Below are positions 49,399-57,709 of a DNA stretch of 64,000 nt, one piece after another. The translations under genes were made by a program, and so were the position numbers. Source of the DNA: Flavobacteriales bacterium UBA6770 (GTDB lineage: Bacteria > Bacteroidota > Bacteroidia > Flavobacteriales_G > Salibacteraceae); contig CAJIZH010000003.1 in the NCBI GenBank assembly GCA_905181875.1, positions 434,001 through 498,000 on the forward strand, in the 5' to 3' direction. Below the pieces are notes generated by a model. The model did no database searches. It saw only the letters and a list, made by a program, of their open reading frames with translations, and was not told where the DNA came from. Numbering within the stretch: position 1 is the first letter of the stretch; each line of letters opens with the position of its first letter.

Positions 49399-50392
49399 AT
49401 TTAACACGCTTTTTATTATACCAGGGCATCAGAGCAAAAGAAGCCGCTCCAAAAACAAGTAGAAGTATAGTTTGTGCTGCCCAGACAATGGTGCCAAATG
49501 CATATGCAGTACTTCCCTCAACTCCATAAAGGCCAAGCACTATACCAACCATAGCCGGATATGCGCCAATTCCACCGTTCGTTAAAATGACCGTAAATCC
49601 ACCCATTATAAATGCTGTTAAGATACCTTCAAAAGGAACTGTAGACGTTTCAGGCAAACTAAAGAAGCAGATATAAAACATCAAAACGTACATAGCCCAA
49701 ATGAAAATAGTATGCAATATAAACGCAACCTTATCTTCCATTTTCCAGATAGATTTAACACCTTCAGTGATTCCAAAAAGAAACCCTTTTATTTTTGAAA
49801 TTATAGCATTTTCTTGAAGCCGAGTGAACAATAGATAGATACCACTCATACCAAGAATCATGAAGCTAAAAGCGAGAATTAGTAAAGTTGTCAGCGATAA
49901 TGGCAAATTAAAGCTCGCCAACTTTTCGCCCAAATAAGAGCCAATTACATCGAATTGAAAATAAAGCACCAAGAATGAGAAAGCAATCATAATTATCAAA
50001 TCGGCAATTCTCTCGGCAATTACAGTTCCCAATAAGTTATCATAAGGAATCTTTTCATATTTAGCCATAACAGCGCAGCGAGTGAACTCTCCGAGTCTAG
50101 GGATTGCTAGATTCACCAAATATGCTATCATAACTGCAAAGAAACTATTAGCCAATTTCGGCTTGTAACCTAATGGTTTTAAGGTAAATTTCCATCTATA
50201 AGCTCTGCTTATGTGACTAAGTACAGCGAAAACTAAAGAAAATAAAATCCATCTATAATCCGCTTCTAAAAAAGCCCGATAAATATCAACTAACTCCTCT
50301 TCAGAAAAGGATTGGAGAAAATACACTATCAGGCCTACACCCAATGCAAGGGGAAGAATAATTTTAGCAAGATTGAGAAGTTGTTTTTTCAC
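49379..50392 (-). CDS. Flippase-like/lysylphosphatidylglycerol synthase TM-region family protein
   Basis: This 337-residue integral membrane protein has about eight hydrophobic helices and the family elements RAYRWKFTLKPLG, LAIPRLGEFTRCAVMAKYE and ERIADLIIMI, with GGFTVILTNGGIGAYPAMVG near the end. It is the membrane half of the MprF-type/AglD (UPF0104) family, which often moves lipids or lipid-linked sugars, but no catalytic soluble domain is present, so its exact substrate is unknown. It is one base after panD. Confidence 0.85.
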   Translation of the reverse strand: MKKQLLNLAKIILPLALGVGLIVYFLQSFSEEELVDIYRAFLEADYRWILFSLVFAVLSHISRAYRWKFTLKPLGYKPKLANSFFAVMIAYLVNLAIPRLGEFTRCAVMAKYEKIPYDNLLGTVIAERIADLIIMIAFSFLVLYFQFDVIGSYLGEKLASFNLPLSLTTLLILAFSFMILGMSGIYLLFTRLQENAIISKIKGFLFGITEGVKSIWKMEDKVAFILHTIFIWAMYVLMFYICFFSLPETSTVPFEGILTAFIMGGFTVILTNGGIGAYPAMVGIVLGLYGVEGSTAYAFGTIVWAAQTILLLVFGAASFALMPWYNKKRVKYAAELA

Positions 50393-50393
50393 A

Positions 50394-50747
50394 CTAAACG
50401 TTTAGAGAGTTATTTGTTTCATTTGGAAATACTACCGTTGGTTTAAACGTCTTTGCTTCTTCAAAATCTAAAATCGCGTATGAAATAATGATCACCAAAT
50501 CACCAACTGATACTTTGCGAGCAGCAGGGCCATTGAGGCATATTTCTCCACTTCCCTTTTCTCCTGTTATCACATATGTCTCTAAGCGTTCACCATTATT
50601 AATATTTACGATTTGAACTTTTTCACCTTCAATTAAATTTGCAGCAACCATTAATTCGGGGTCAATAGTAATACTACCGATATAATTAAGATCTGCTTGG
50701 GTAACTTTTACCCTGTGCAGTTTAGATTTTAGTACTTGAATTTGCAT
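50394..50747 (-). CDS. panD: Aspartate 1-decarboxylase precursor
   Basis: This 117-residue pyruvoyl enzyme makes beta-alanine from aspartate for pantothenate. Self-cleavage occurs at G24-S25 in YIGSITID to form the pyruvoyl group. Typical segments are [16 protein letters not shown] and [17 protein letters not shown]. It lies 30 bases after panC, whose product uses beta-alanine. Confidence 0.96.
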   Translation of the reverse strand: MQIQVLKSKLHRVKVTQADLNYIGSITIDPELMVAANLIEGEKVQIVNINNGERLETYVITGEKGSGEICLNGPAARKVSVGDLVIIISYAILDFEEAKTFKPTVVFPNETNNSLNV

Positions 50748-50777
50748 AATTAGTCAACAAAATTAACACTTAATCAA

Positions 50778-51623
50778 CTACAGGCCCATGTTATCAATTA
50801 GCCTTACATTTTCCACCCTCGCAGCAATGAAAGCCCTACTCTCATTGTTGTTTCCGTCAATATATTCGCTTAAATTTTCGGCATCAGCAATTGTTAAATA
50901 TTCCAAGTAAATATTTGAATTTGATTCGATCCTCGCACGAATTCCATCTAAGGCTTTTTGGATTGAAACCTTATCTGACATTGTTGATACTTCTTTTAAG
51001 TAACCATTTAATTTCTCAGCCTCAAGTTTTCCAACTGCACTTAATCTCTTATTTCTACTACTTAAAGCCAACCCTTTTTCAGATCTAATTATTTCATTAG
51101 CAACAATTTCAATTTCTGGAAAGAATGTTTCGGCAAGTTTTTTCACTACTAAATACTGCTGGAAATCTTTTAATCCAAAATATGATTTTGTAGGTTTTAC
51201 TTGTTCAAATAATCTTTTCACTACCGTTAAAACTCCTTCAAAGTGTCCGGGCCTATTTTCACCTTCCATAACAGTCGCTAACTTGCCCAATTCTAATTGG
51301 GGTGGGACTTTAAAATCACTACTTGGATAAATATCCTTATCAGAAGGATGATAAACTATCAGATTTGGATATTGAGAAAGTAGATCCAAATCTTCCTGCA
51401 GATTTCTGGGATACTTTTCCAAATCAACAGCATTATTGAATTGGGTTGGGTTTACATAAATCGAACATACAGCGAAGTCGTTTTCCCTACATGCTCTTTC
51501 AATAATTTTAAGATGACCGAAATGTAATGCTCCCATCGTTGGAACAAATCCAATCGACAGCGCAACGCTGTGTGCACTATTGCGCCATAAATCAAATTCC
51601 AAATTTGAATGAAATACCTTCAT
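50778..51623 (-). CDS. panC: Pantothenate synthetase
   Basis: This 281-residue ligase joins pantoate and beta-alanine with ATP. It shows GFVPTMGALHFGHLKIIERA with the HxGH motif, SIYVNPTQFN, the active-site YFGLKDFQQYLVVKKL, and a KMSKS-like EKGLALSSRNKRLSA. It starts a panC-panD-flippase-rfaE2-radA-NUDIX run and is divergent from the GT5-like gene. Confidence 0.96.
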   Translation of the reverse strand: MKVFHSNLEFDLWRNSAHSVALSIGFVPTMGALHFGHLKIIERACRENDFAVCSIYVNPTQFNNAVDLEKYPRNLQEDLDLLSQYPNLIVYHPSDKDIYPSSDFKVPPQLELGKLATVMEGENRPGHFEGVLTVVKRLFEQVKPTKSYFGLKDFQQYLVVKKLAETFFPEIEIVANEIIRSEKGLALSSRNKRLSAVGKLEAEKLNGYLKEVSTMSDKVSIQKALDGIRARIESNSNIYLEYLTIADAENLSEYIDGNNNESRAFIAARVENVRLIDNMGL

Positions 51624-51687
51624 TTATAAACTAGACAGCAGGCTGCCCAACATCGAGGTTTAACAAGGAAAAACGACTATTTTTTCG

Positions 51688-51695
51688 TACTTTTG
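51688..51695 (+). promoter_or_regulatory. Candidate -7 promoter element before the GT5-like gene
   Basis: TACTTTTG matches TAnnTTTG 21 bases before ATG 51717, in the 93-base divergent region with panC. No clear -33 TTG accompanies it. On the opposite strand no TAnnTTTG was found for panC. Confidence 0.42.
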
Positions 51696-51716
51696 CAGTA
51701 ACTTAAAAACAGATAT

Positions 51717-52544
51717 ATGTCGGATACCACTAGAGTATTATTTGTAACCCAAGCCATGCAACCATACTTACAGGAAACAAGAATAACAAAAATTTGTCGG
51801 GAATTGCCACAAGCAGTCCAAGAGAAAGGAAGAGAAATTCGAAATTTCATGCCCAGATATGGCAATATTAATGAAAGAAGACATCAATTACATGAGGTCA
51901 TACGCCTTTCAGGAATGAATTTAGTGGTTGATGATCATGATCACCCGCTGATCATTAAAGTAGCCTCTATTCAGCCTGCGAAAATGCAGGTTTATTTTAT
52001 AGATAATGAGGAGTATTTTAAAAGAAAATCTGCTTTAACTGATTTAGAAGGTAATGCACATCCAGACAATGATGAAAGAATGATTTTCTTTTGTAAAGGT
52101 GTCATTGAAACCGTTAAAAAATTAGGTTGGGCTCCAGATATTATTCACTGTCATGGTTGGATGAGCTCTTTACTACCTCTTTTTATCAAAAAGGTATACA
52201 ACAATGAGCCTATGTTTGCAAATTCAAAGGTTGTTTTTTCCGTTTATGCTGATGAAATTGTCGAACCTGTGAATCAAAAACTATTTGACAAACTTAAGCT
52301 CGAGAATATTGAAGTAGCCGATTATGAAGCTATAAAAGACCCAAGTTATGATGCGCTAAATATGTTTGGAGCTTCATGTGCTGATGCAGTAATAATTGCA
52401 GATGAAAATGCAAGTAGCAAAGTTGTTGACTACGTAAAAACACTTGAAAAGCCTGTACTTGATGGTACTATGGATGATTATTTTGACGAGTATGATGCTT
52501 TTTATGATAAAGTCAAAAACCTTGAAAATGCACTGGCCGATTAG
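51717..52544 (+). CDS. Half-length glycogen/starch synthase-like protein (GT5 N-terminal domain)
   Basis: This 275-residue protein corresponds to the N-terminal half of glycogen/starch synthases: VLFVTQAMQPYLQETRITKI, RNFMPRYGNINERRHQLHEV, and DIIHCHGWMSSLLPLFIK. Full enzymes are about 480 residues and hold the donor-binding site in the second half, absent here. The usual N-terminal KxGG motif region is also not conserved. I infer that it is not a normal glycogen synthase and may be a binding or regulatory protein. It leads a run with a DUF4270 lipoprotein and glmS. Confidence 0.78.
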   Translation: MSDTTRVLFVTQAMQPYLQETRITKICRELPQAVQEKGREIRNFMPRYGNINERRHQLHEVIRLSGMNLVVDDHDHPLIIKVASIQPAKMQVYFIDNEEYFKRKSALTDLEGNAHPDNDERMIFFCKGVIETVKKLGWAPDIIHCHGWMSSLLPLFIKKVYNNEPMFANSKVVFSVYADEIVEPVNQKLFDKLKLENIEVADYEAIKDPSYDALNMFGASCADAVIIADENASSKVVDYVKTLEKPVLDGTMDDYFDEYDAFYDKVKNLENALAD

Positions 52545-52545
52545 A

Positions 52546-53874
52546 ATGCCAATTCGTTTTAAAATATTCATACGACCCCAATTCATTGGGGTCGTATTGA
52601 TTTTAGCCCTTTCTTTTTCTTGTAAAAAGGAAGAAGAGAACTTGCTACCGACAGGTATTGAGGCTCAGCCCTCTGAAAATCTTTTGGGATTATTCACTTC
52701 TGATACATTTCAATTGACTTGTACAACTCAACGTATTGACTCGGTGAGAACAGATGCCGCAACTCTAAACACCGTTGGAAGTTATGTTGATCCTGTTTTA
52801 GGAAAAGTAGAAACGTCAATGGTTACTCAACTCCGCTTATCATCAGAGAATATTGATCTGGCTGAACTCAGGAATATAAGAATTGATTCTTCTGTCCTTA
52901 ATTTAGTATTCTCAGGGCGTTATGGAAGTGCAACTGATCAAAAATTTGAGGTCTATGAAGTAACCGAAAACCTATCTAGTTCCACACTTTATTACACCAG
53001 CAATTTTGTTGCTGTTTCCAATAATCCGATTGGAATAAGACAGAATTCATCAACTGTTCCCGTTTCACCAATAAATGAAGATGGAGAGTTAGAGTCTCCT
53101 TCTATTAGGATTTCATTGGACACAAATTTCGCTAGAAAAGTAATTAATACTGACCAATCTAATTATGAAAGTAATTCAGCTTTCACAAATTTCATGAAGG
53201 GAATATACATTACCTCAAACAATCCAGACCAGCCTGAAGGTGAAGGATCTATTCTTTATTTTAATTTACCAGATGTATATACTAGAATGGTAATATACTA
53301 TACTAATATTGATGGTTCTCAAAATGAATTAGCATATCTCATTAATAGTAAAAGTGTTTCTTTTAACCTTTCAAAAATGGCATATAGTGGAAGTAATTTA
53401 GGAAATGTATTGGAAAAAGAAGACGCTAATGCAGAATTCGTATATGTGCATAGCTTTGGTGGAACAATGGTTAAAATCGAGACTCCAACACTAAACTCAA
53501 TTATCAAAAACGGGCCGGTATTAGTAAATAATGCCAAATTGATTTTTAGTGCTGATACAAAAAACGATAATCTATATCCTCCGATTTCAAATCTTTTTGC
53601 TTTTGGATCCTCTGCAGATGGGAATCTACTTTACGAACTTCCTGATAATGGTGAGATTCATTATGATGGTGCAATTAATACCTCAGGAGTTTATACTCTT
53701 GGAATTACTCGATATATTCAAGGAATTCTTGATGGTAAAATTGAAAATAACGGATTACTTTTGAGAGAATTAGCTGGCGCTGGTGCAAGATCTGTTATCT
53801 ACGGGCCTGGAAGTTCTTCAAGCGCCATGAAATTACAAATATCATATACTCCAATAAGCTCGGAAATTAAATAA
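52546..53874 (+). CDS. DUF4270 family lipoprotein
   Basis: This 442-residue protein has a lipoprotein signal (FIGVVLILALSFSC, C26 by ATG 52546) followed by beta-rich sequence typical of DUF4270, a family confined mainly to Bacteroidota, of unknown function. Segments include GSYVDPVLGKVETSMVTQLRL and GITRYIQGILDG. ATG 52546 is chosen since an earlier ATG lies inside the preceding gene and would mask the signal peptide. It probably sits in the outer membrane. It is cotranscribed with the GT5-like gene and glmS. Confidence 0.82.
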   Translation: MPIRFKIFIRPQFIGVVLILALSFSCKKEEENLLPTGIEAQPSENLLGLFTSDTFQLTCTTQRIDSVRTDAATLNTVGSYVDPVLGKVETSMVTQLRLSSENIDLAELRNIRIDSSVLNLVFSGRYGSATDQKFEVYEVTENLSSSTLYYTSNFVAVSNNPIGIRQNSSTVPVSPINEDGELESPSIRISLDTNFARKVINTDQSNYESNSAFTNFMKGIYITSNNPDQPEGEGSILYFNLPDVYTRMVIYYTNIDGSQNELAYLINSKSVSFNLSKMAYSGSNLGNVLEKEDANAEFVYVHSFGGTMVKIETPTLNSIIKNGPVLVNNAKLIFSADTKNDNLYPPISNLFAFGSSADGNLLYELPDNGEIHYDGAINTSGVYTLGITRYIQGILDGKIENNGLLLRELAGAGARSVIYGPGSSSSAMKLQISYTPISSEIK

Positions 53875-53876
53875 AT

Positions 53877-55718
53877 ATGTGTGGAATTGTAGGTTATATC
53901 GGTTCTAAAGAGGCTTACCCAATTATTATTAAAGGCCTTCAACGTTTAGAATATAGAGGATACGATAGTGCCGGCGTGGCATTGTTTGACGAAGGTGAAA
54001 TTAACTTGTATAAAAAACAAGGTAAAGTCTCAAATTTGGTTGAATTCGCTGCTGATAAAAATAAAAACGGCCATTTAGGAATAGGTCATACACGATGGGC
54101 TACACACGGCGAACCTAATGATTCCAATTCTCATCCACACCTCTCCAACAGCGGAAACTTAGTAATGATCCACAATGGAATCATAGAAAATTATGCTTCT
54201 ATAAAATCAGAACTGGAAAAACGAGGTTATATTTTTCACAGTGATACTGACACAGAAGTTCTTCTCAATTTGATTGAAGATATTCGTGAAAATGAAAAAT
54301 TATCTTTAGGTGCTGCTCTTCGAAAAGCTCTTAACCACGTTATAGGTGCATATGCTATTGCATTAATAGATAAAAATGAACCTTCAAAATTGTATGCTGC
54401 AAGAAAAAGTAGCCCTTTGGTTGTTGGTATTGGAGAAAATGAATATTTCATTGCTTCAGATGCTTCACCAATAATAGAATACACTAAAAACGTAATGTAT
54501 TTGGAAGATGAAGAGATTGCTATTTTAGAACCAGGAAAAGAAATAAATCTTTTTACCATCCAAAACAAAGAGAAAACACCCTACATACAAGAGTTGGAAA
54601 TTCAATTGGAAGCAATTGAAAAAGGTGGTTATGACCATTTTATGCTCAAAGAAATTTATGAGCAGCCTAAGTCTATCAAGGATAGTATGCGAGGTCGATT
54701 AAATATTTCTAAAGGGATTGTAAACCTTGGAGGAATTCAAGATTACGAGCAAGCCCTGTTAAGTGCTAAAAGAATAATAATTGTTGCTTGTGGTACTAGC
54801 TGGCATGCTGGCCTTGTAGCAGAATATTTGTTTGAGGACTTTGCACGAATTCCAGTTGAAGTTGAATATGCAAGTGAATTCAGATATAGAAATCCTGTTA
54901 TATATGAAGGTGATATAGTAATTGCAATTTCTCAATCGGGTGAAACTGCCGATACTTTGGCAGCAATTGAACTTGCTAAATCTAAAGGAGCAACGGTTTT
55001 TGGAGTTTGTAACGTTGTTGGATCTTCCATCTCTCGAGCTACACATGCTGGGTCTTATACTCATGCAGGACCAGAAATTGGAGTTGCTAGTACAAAAGCC
55101 TTTACAGCTCAAATAACTGTTTTGACCTTAATGGCACTTAGCATTGGTCATAAAAAAGGCACTGTTCCCGTATCTAGGTATCAGTCATTATTGAATGAAA
55201 TTAACTCGATCCCTAAATTGGTAGAAAGATGCCTAAAAACTGAAGATGAAATAAAAGAAATCGCAGCACGATTCCAAAACGCTCCTAATTTCCTATACCT
55301 AGGACGTGGTTATTCATTTCCAGTGGCGCTAGAAGGAGCATTAAAACTGAAAGAAATTTCTTACATACACGCGGAGGGCTATCCGGCAGCAGAAATGAAA
55401 CATGGTCCTATTGCTCTTATTACTGAAGAAATGCCTGTTGTAGTTATCGCAACCAAAGGCCCTTCTTATGAAAAAGTTGTAAGTAATATTCAAGAAGTAA
55501 AAGCACGTAAAGGCGTTGTAATTGCAATAACAACTGAAGGCGATGTAGATGTTAAAGTAATGGCCGATTATACAATCGAAATACCTGAAATTGAGGAGGC
55601 ACTTGTGCCCTTTCTTTCAGTGATACCATTGCAGTTGTTATCATACCATATTGCACTTCTTAGAGGTTGTAATGTCGATCAACCTAGAAACTTAGCGAAA
55701 TCTGTAACAGTAGAATAA
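53877..55718 (+). CDS. glmS: Glutamine--fructose-6-phosphate aminotransferase
   Basis: This 613-residue enzyme makes glucosamine 6-phosphate for peptidoglycan and LPS. The N-terminal glutaminase domain begins MCGIVGYIG with nucleophile C2, and the isomerase part has two SIS domains (CGTSWHAGLVAEY, SQSGETADTLAAIELAK). The C-terminus LAKSVTVE matches the family. It starts 2 bases after the DUF4270 gene. No glmS ribozyme-like leader can exist in that gap. Confidence 0.97.
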   Translation: MCGIVGYIGSKEAYPIIIKGLQRLEYRGYDSAGVALFDEGEINLYKKQGKVSNLVEFAADKNKNGHLGIGHTRWATHGEPNDSNSHPHLSNSGNLVMIHNGIIENYASIKSELEKRGYIFHSDTDTEVLLNLIEDIRENEKLSLGAALRKALNHVIGAYAIALIDKNEPSKLYAARKSSPLVVGIGENEYFIASDASPIIEYTKNVMYLEDEEIAILEPGKEINLFTIQNKEKTPYIQELEIQLEAIEKGGYDHFMLKEIYEQPKSIKDSMRGRLNISKGIVNLGGIQDYEQALLSAKRIIIVACGTSWHAGLVAEYLFEDFARIPVEVEYASEFRYRNPVIYEGDIVIAISQSGETADTLAAIELAKSKGATVFGVCNVVGSSISRATHAGSYTHAGPEIGVASTKAFTAQITVLTLMALSIGHKKGTVPVSRYQSLLNEINSIPKLVERCLKTEDEIKEIAARFQNAPNFLYLGRGYSFPVALEGALKLKEISYIHAEGYPAAEMKHGPIALITEEMPVVVIATKGPSYEKVVSNIQEVKARKGVVIAITTEGDVDVKVMADYTIEIPEIEEALVPFLSVIPLQLLSYHIALLRGCNVDQPRNLAKSVTVE

Positions 55719-55720
55719 AA

Positions 55721-55927
55721 ATGAAAAAATATCTTAAGTTAAGTTGTTTTGCATTGTTATTTGTCGGCTGCTCAGGCAGCAACGGCAACGATGTTCCCAC
55801 TCAAGAAGAATTACAAAAAGATTTAAAAACAATCATGGAACCAAAAGTTCCGAAAAACATTGTCGTTAAACCAGATACGACTCTTAAAGACTCCATTTCT
55901 GCTGACTCTTTAATGCAGTCCCAATAG
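55721..55927 (+). CDS. Small lipoprotein, unknown
   Basis: This 68-residue protein starts 2 bases after glmS and has a lipoprotein signal (KLSCFALLFVGC, probable lipidated cysteine C17). The mature part is a short polar tail of about 50 residues (VPTQEELQKDLKTIMEPKVP), likely flexible. I recognise no family. Gene status is supported by the close spacing and clean lipobox; it ends 3 bases before a convergent gene. Confidence 0.6.
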   Translation: MKKYLKLSCFALLFVGCSGSNGNDVPTQEELQKDLKTIMEPKVPKNIVVKPDTTLKDSISADSLMQSQ

Positions 55928-55930
55928 TTC

Positions 55931-56443
55931 TTATTTATACCAGCTTGAATATTTCAAGTAATTATCTGCAATTCGCATTACTTCACCCTCAAAAAGTTCT
56001 GGACTAATATCCTTCACTTTTTTAGCTGGAACGCCAGCATAAACACTACCTGATTCTACAACTGTATTCGCTAATACGACAGCACCAGCAGCAATAAGAC
56101 TTCCTGAATTAATAACAGCATTATCCATTATAATTGCTCCCATTCCAATTAAAACATTGTCATTAATAGTACAACCATGTACCAGAGCATTATGACCAAT
56201 ACTGACATTGTTTCCGATTATAGTTCCTGCTCTTTCAAATGTTCCATGAATAATTGCTCCATCTTGAACATTAACCCTATTCCCCATTTTTATTGAATTT
56301 ACATCGCCTCTAACAACAGCATTAAACCAAACACTGCAATCATTACCCATTTCAACTTCTCCAATAAGAGTCGCCGTTAGCGCTAAAAAACAATTAACAC
56401 CATGTTTTGGGGTAAATCCTCGTACGGAAATTATATTACTCAT
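55931..56443 (-). CDS. Gamma-class carbonic anhydrase-like protein (YrdA type)
   Basis: This 170-residue trimeric left-handed beta-helix protein has the metal histidines expected for the gamma class, one in GAIIHGTFE and two in SIGHNALVHGC, with RGDVNSIKMGNRVNVQDG. Members hydrate CO2 or act as acyltransferases; activity cannot be read from sequence. It is convergent with the small lipoprotein gene and divergent from the HU/SPOR gene. Confidence 0.88.
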   Translation of the reverse strand: MSNIISVRGFTPKHGVNCFLALTATLIGEVEMGNDCSVWFNAVVRGDVNSIKMGNRVNVQDGAIIHGTFERAGTIIGNNVSIGHNALVHGCTINDNVLIGMGAIIMDNAVINSGSLIAAGAVVLANTVVESGSVYAGVPAKKVKDISPELFEGEVMRIADNYLKYSSWYK

Positions 56444-56456
56444 AAGTCAATGTTTT

Positions 56457-56468
56457 CGGATTAATCCG
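56457..56468. repeat. 12-base palindrome in a divergent promoter region
   Basis: CGGATTAATCCG is a perfect palindrome located between the gamma-carbonic anhydrase and HU/SPOR genes. It could be an operator for a dimeric regulator, but there is no second copy seen nearby. Confidence 0.3.
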
Positions 56469-56509
56469 TGTTCTAAATAGTTTCAAATTTTTACTTTAGT
56501 GCCAACAAA

Positions 56510-57646
56510 ATGAAAACAGTTCCCAAACATATAAAAAGTCTTTTATTCACCAATGACTGTGTGATTATACCTGATTTTGGTGGCTTAGTAAGTAATCCAC
56601 ATAGTGCTACTTTCAATAAGCTAAGTCAACATTTTTCACCTCCATATAAAGCCCTTGGGTTTAATACTAGACTTAAAAACAGTGATGGCCTTCTTGCTCA
56701 TGAGGTTTCTATAAAGGATAATGTAGATTATAATGAGGCCAGCAAGGTTATTCAAGCTTTTGTGAATAAATTAAAAGATGATTTATCCACAAATAATCAG
56801 TTTGTATTAGACGAAATCGGCACCTTCTATAATGATGTAAACGGAAATTTAAGATTTAAACAAAATACAAAACTTCCATTAGATACTAATTTCTTTGGGT
56901 TAGAATCAATTCGTTCATTACCTATTGAAATTAAAAAGGATACTCCAACAATTCAACCAATCATAACTAATAGTCAGAAAGAAACAGAAACTCCAGTTAT
57001 TTCGATCGTTGCTCAAATTAAAGAAGAAGAGAAAGTATTTCCTTGGAAAAGGTTAGCAATAGCTGCTTGTTTAATTCCGTTCATTTTTTATCTGTTCTGG
57101 ATTAGTACAGCTACAAATTTGTTGAAAGGGAATGATCAGTTTCAATATTCTGATCTAAATCCATTTTCGGAGAAAATATGCGACACCTTTAACCCAAGAG
57201 ATAAAGAGGCAACTCTAGTACAAATACCAGAAGAGTCGGTTAGCACTTTAGAACTCATTGCTGAAATAGGAAATGAAAACTATGTTGATCATTCATTTTT
57301 AGAGACTAGAGACAAAGAATTACATAGCAAAGATTTTATTCCCGTTCGACTTCATAATTTTACAGCTGTAGCCTTCTCAACAGCTGTTTCAGAGGACAAA
57401 AATTTATTTGCTCCAAGAAATGAACACGGTTTTTATATAATCACCGGCTGCTTCGGCTTTTATGAAAATGCAACTAAATACGTTTCTAGTTTGCGATCAA
57501 AAGGATTAGTTGCACAAATTGTAGATCAGAAAAATGGGCTGTTTAGAATAGGCGCCTCTTATTCTATAAACCGAGCAGAAGCTCTGAAAGAATTAGATAA
57601 AATCAAGTCTTCAGGTTTCAAGGACGCTTGGATCCTGAGTAAATAG
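56510..57646 (+). CDS. HU-CCDC81-like, membrane-anchored SPOR-domain protein
   Basis: This 378-residue protein joins three parts. The N-terminal ~125 residues (VPKHIKSLLFTNDCVIIPDFGG, LDEIGTFYNDVNGNLRFKQ) resemble the HU-like CCDC81 domain of Bacteroidota. One membrane helix follows (about residues 180-200, AIAACLIPFIFYLFWI). The C-terminal SPOR domain (about residues 305-378, FYIITGCFGFYENATKYVSS) binds denuded peptidoglycan glycan strands, typically at division sites. This topology would place HU in the cytoplasm and SPOR in the periplasm. Exact role is unknown. Confidence 0.85.
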   Translation: MKTVPKHIKSLLFTNDCVIIPDFGGLVSNPHSATFNKLSQHFSPPYKALGFNTRLKNSDGLLAHEVSIKDNVDYNEASKVIQAFVNKLKDDLSTNNQFVLDEIGTFYNDVNGNLRFKQNTKLPLDTNFFGLESIRSLPIEIKKDTPTIQPIITNSQKETETPVISIVAQIKEEEKVFPWKRLAIAACLIPFIFYLFWISTATNLLKGNDQFQYSDLNPFSEKICDTFNPRDKEATLVQIPEESVSTLELIAEIGNENYVDHSFLETRDKELHSKDFIPVRLHNFTAVAFSTAVSEDKNLFAPRNEHGFYIITGCFGFYENATKYVSSLRSKGLVAQIVDQKNGLFRIGASYSINRAEALKELDKIKSSGFKDAWILSK

Positions 57647-57652
57647 TAGAGC

Positions 57653-57685
57653 AAAAAAAAGACCTTCAGTTTCCTGAAAGTCTTT
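57653..57685 (-). terminator. Rho-independent terminator after rpoD
   Basis: AAAGACCTTCAG (57658-57669) pairs with CTGAAAGTCTTT (57674-57685) with one mismatch around a TTTC loop. On the minus strand the hairpin runs into eight T's. It may also slow transcription from the converging HU/SPOR gene. Confidence 0.8.
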
Positions 57686-57709
57686 CCTATTTCTAATTTC
57701 TAAAGCCTA

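Noticed and set aside
52444-52545. N-terminal extension of the DUF4270 gene into the GT5-like gene
   Set aside because: It would hide the lipoprotein signal peptide and is read in an alternative frame of a real gene; ATG 52546 is better.
55719-55720. glmS ribozyme or leader element near glmS
   Set aside because: The gap before glmS is two bases and the operon runs through, leaving no room for a structured leader.
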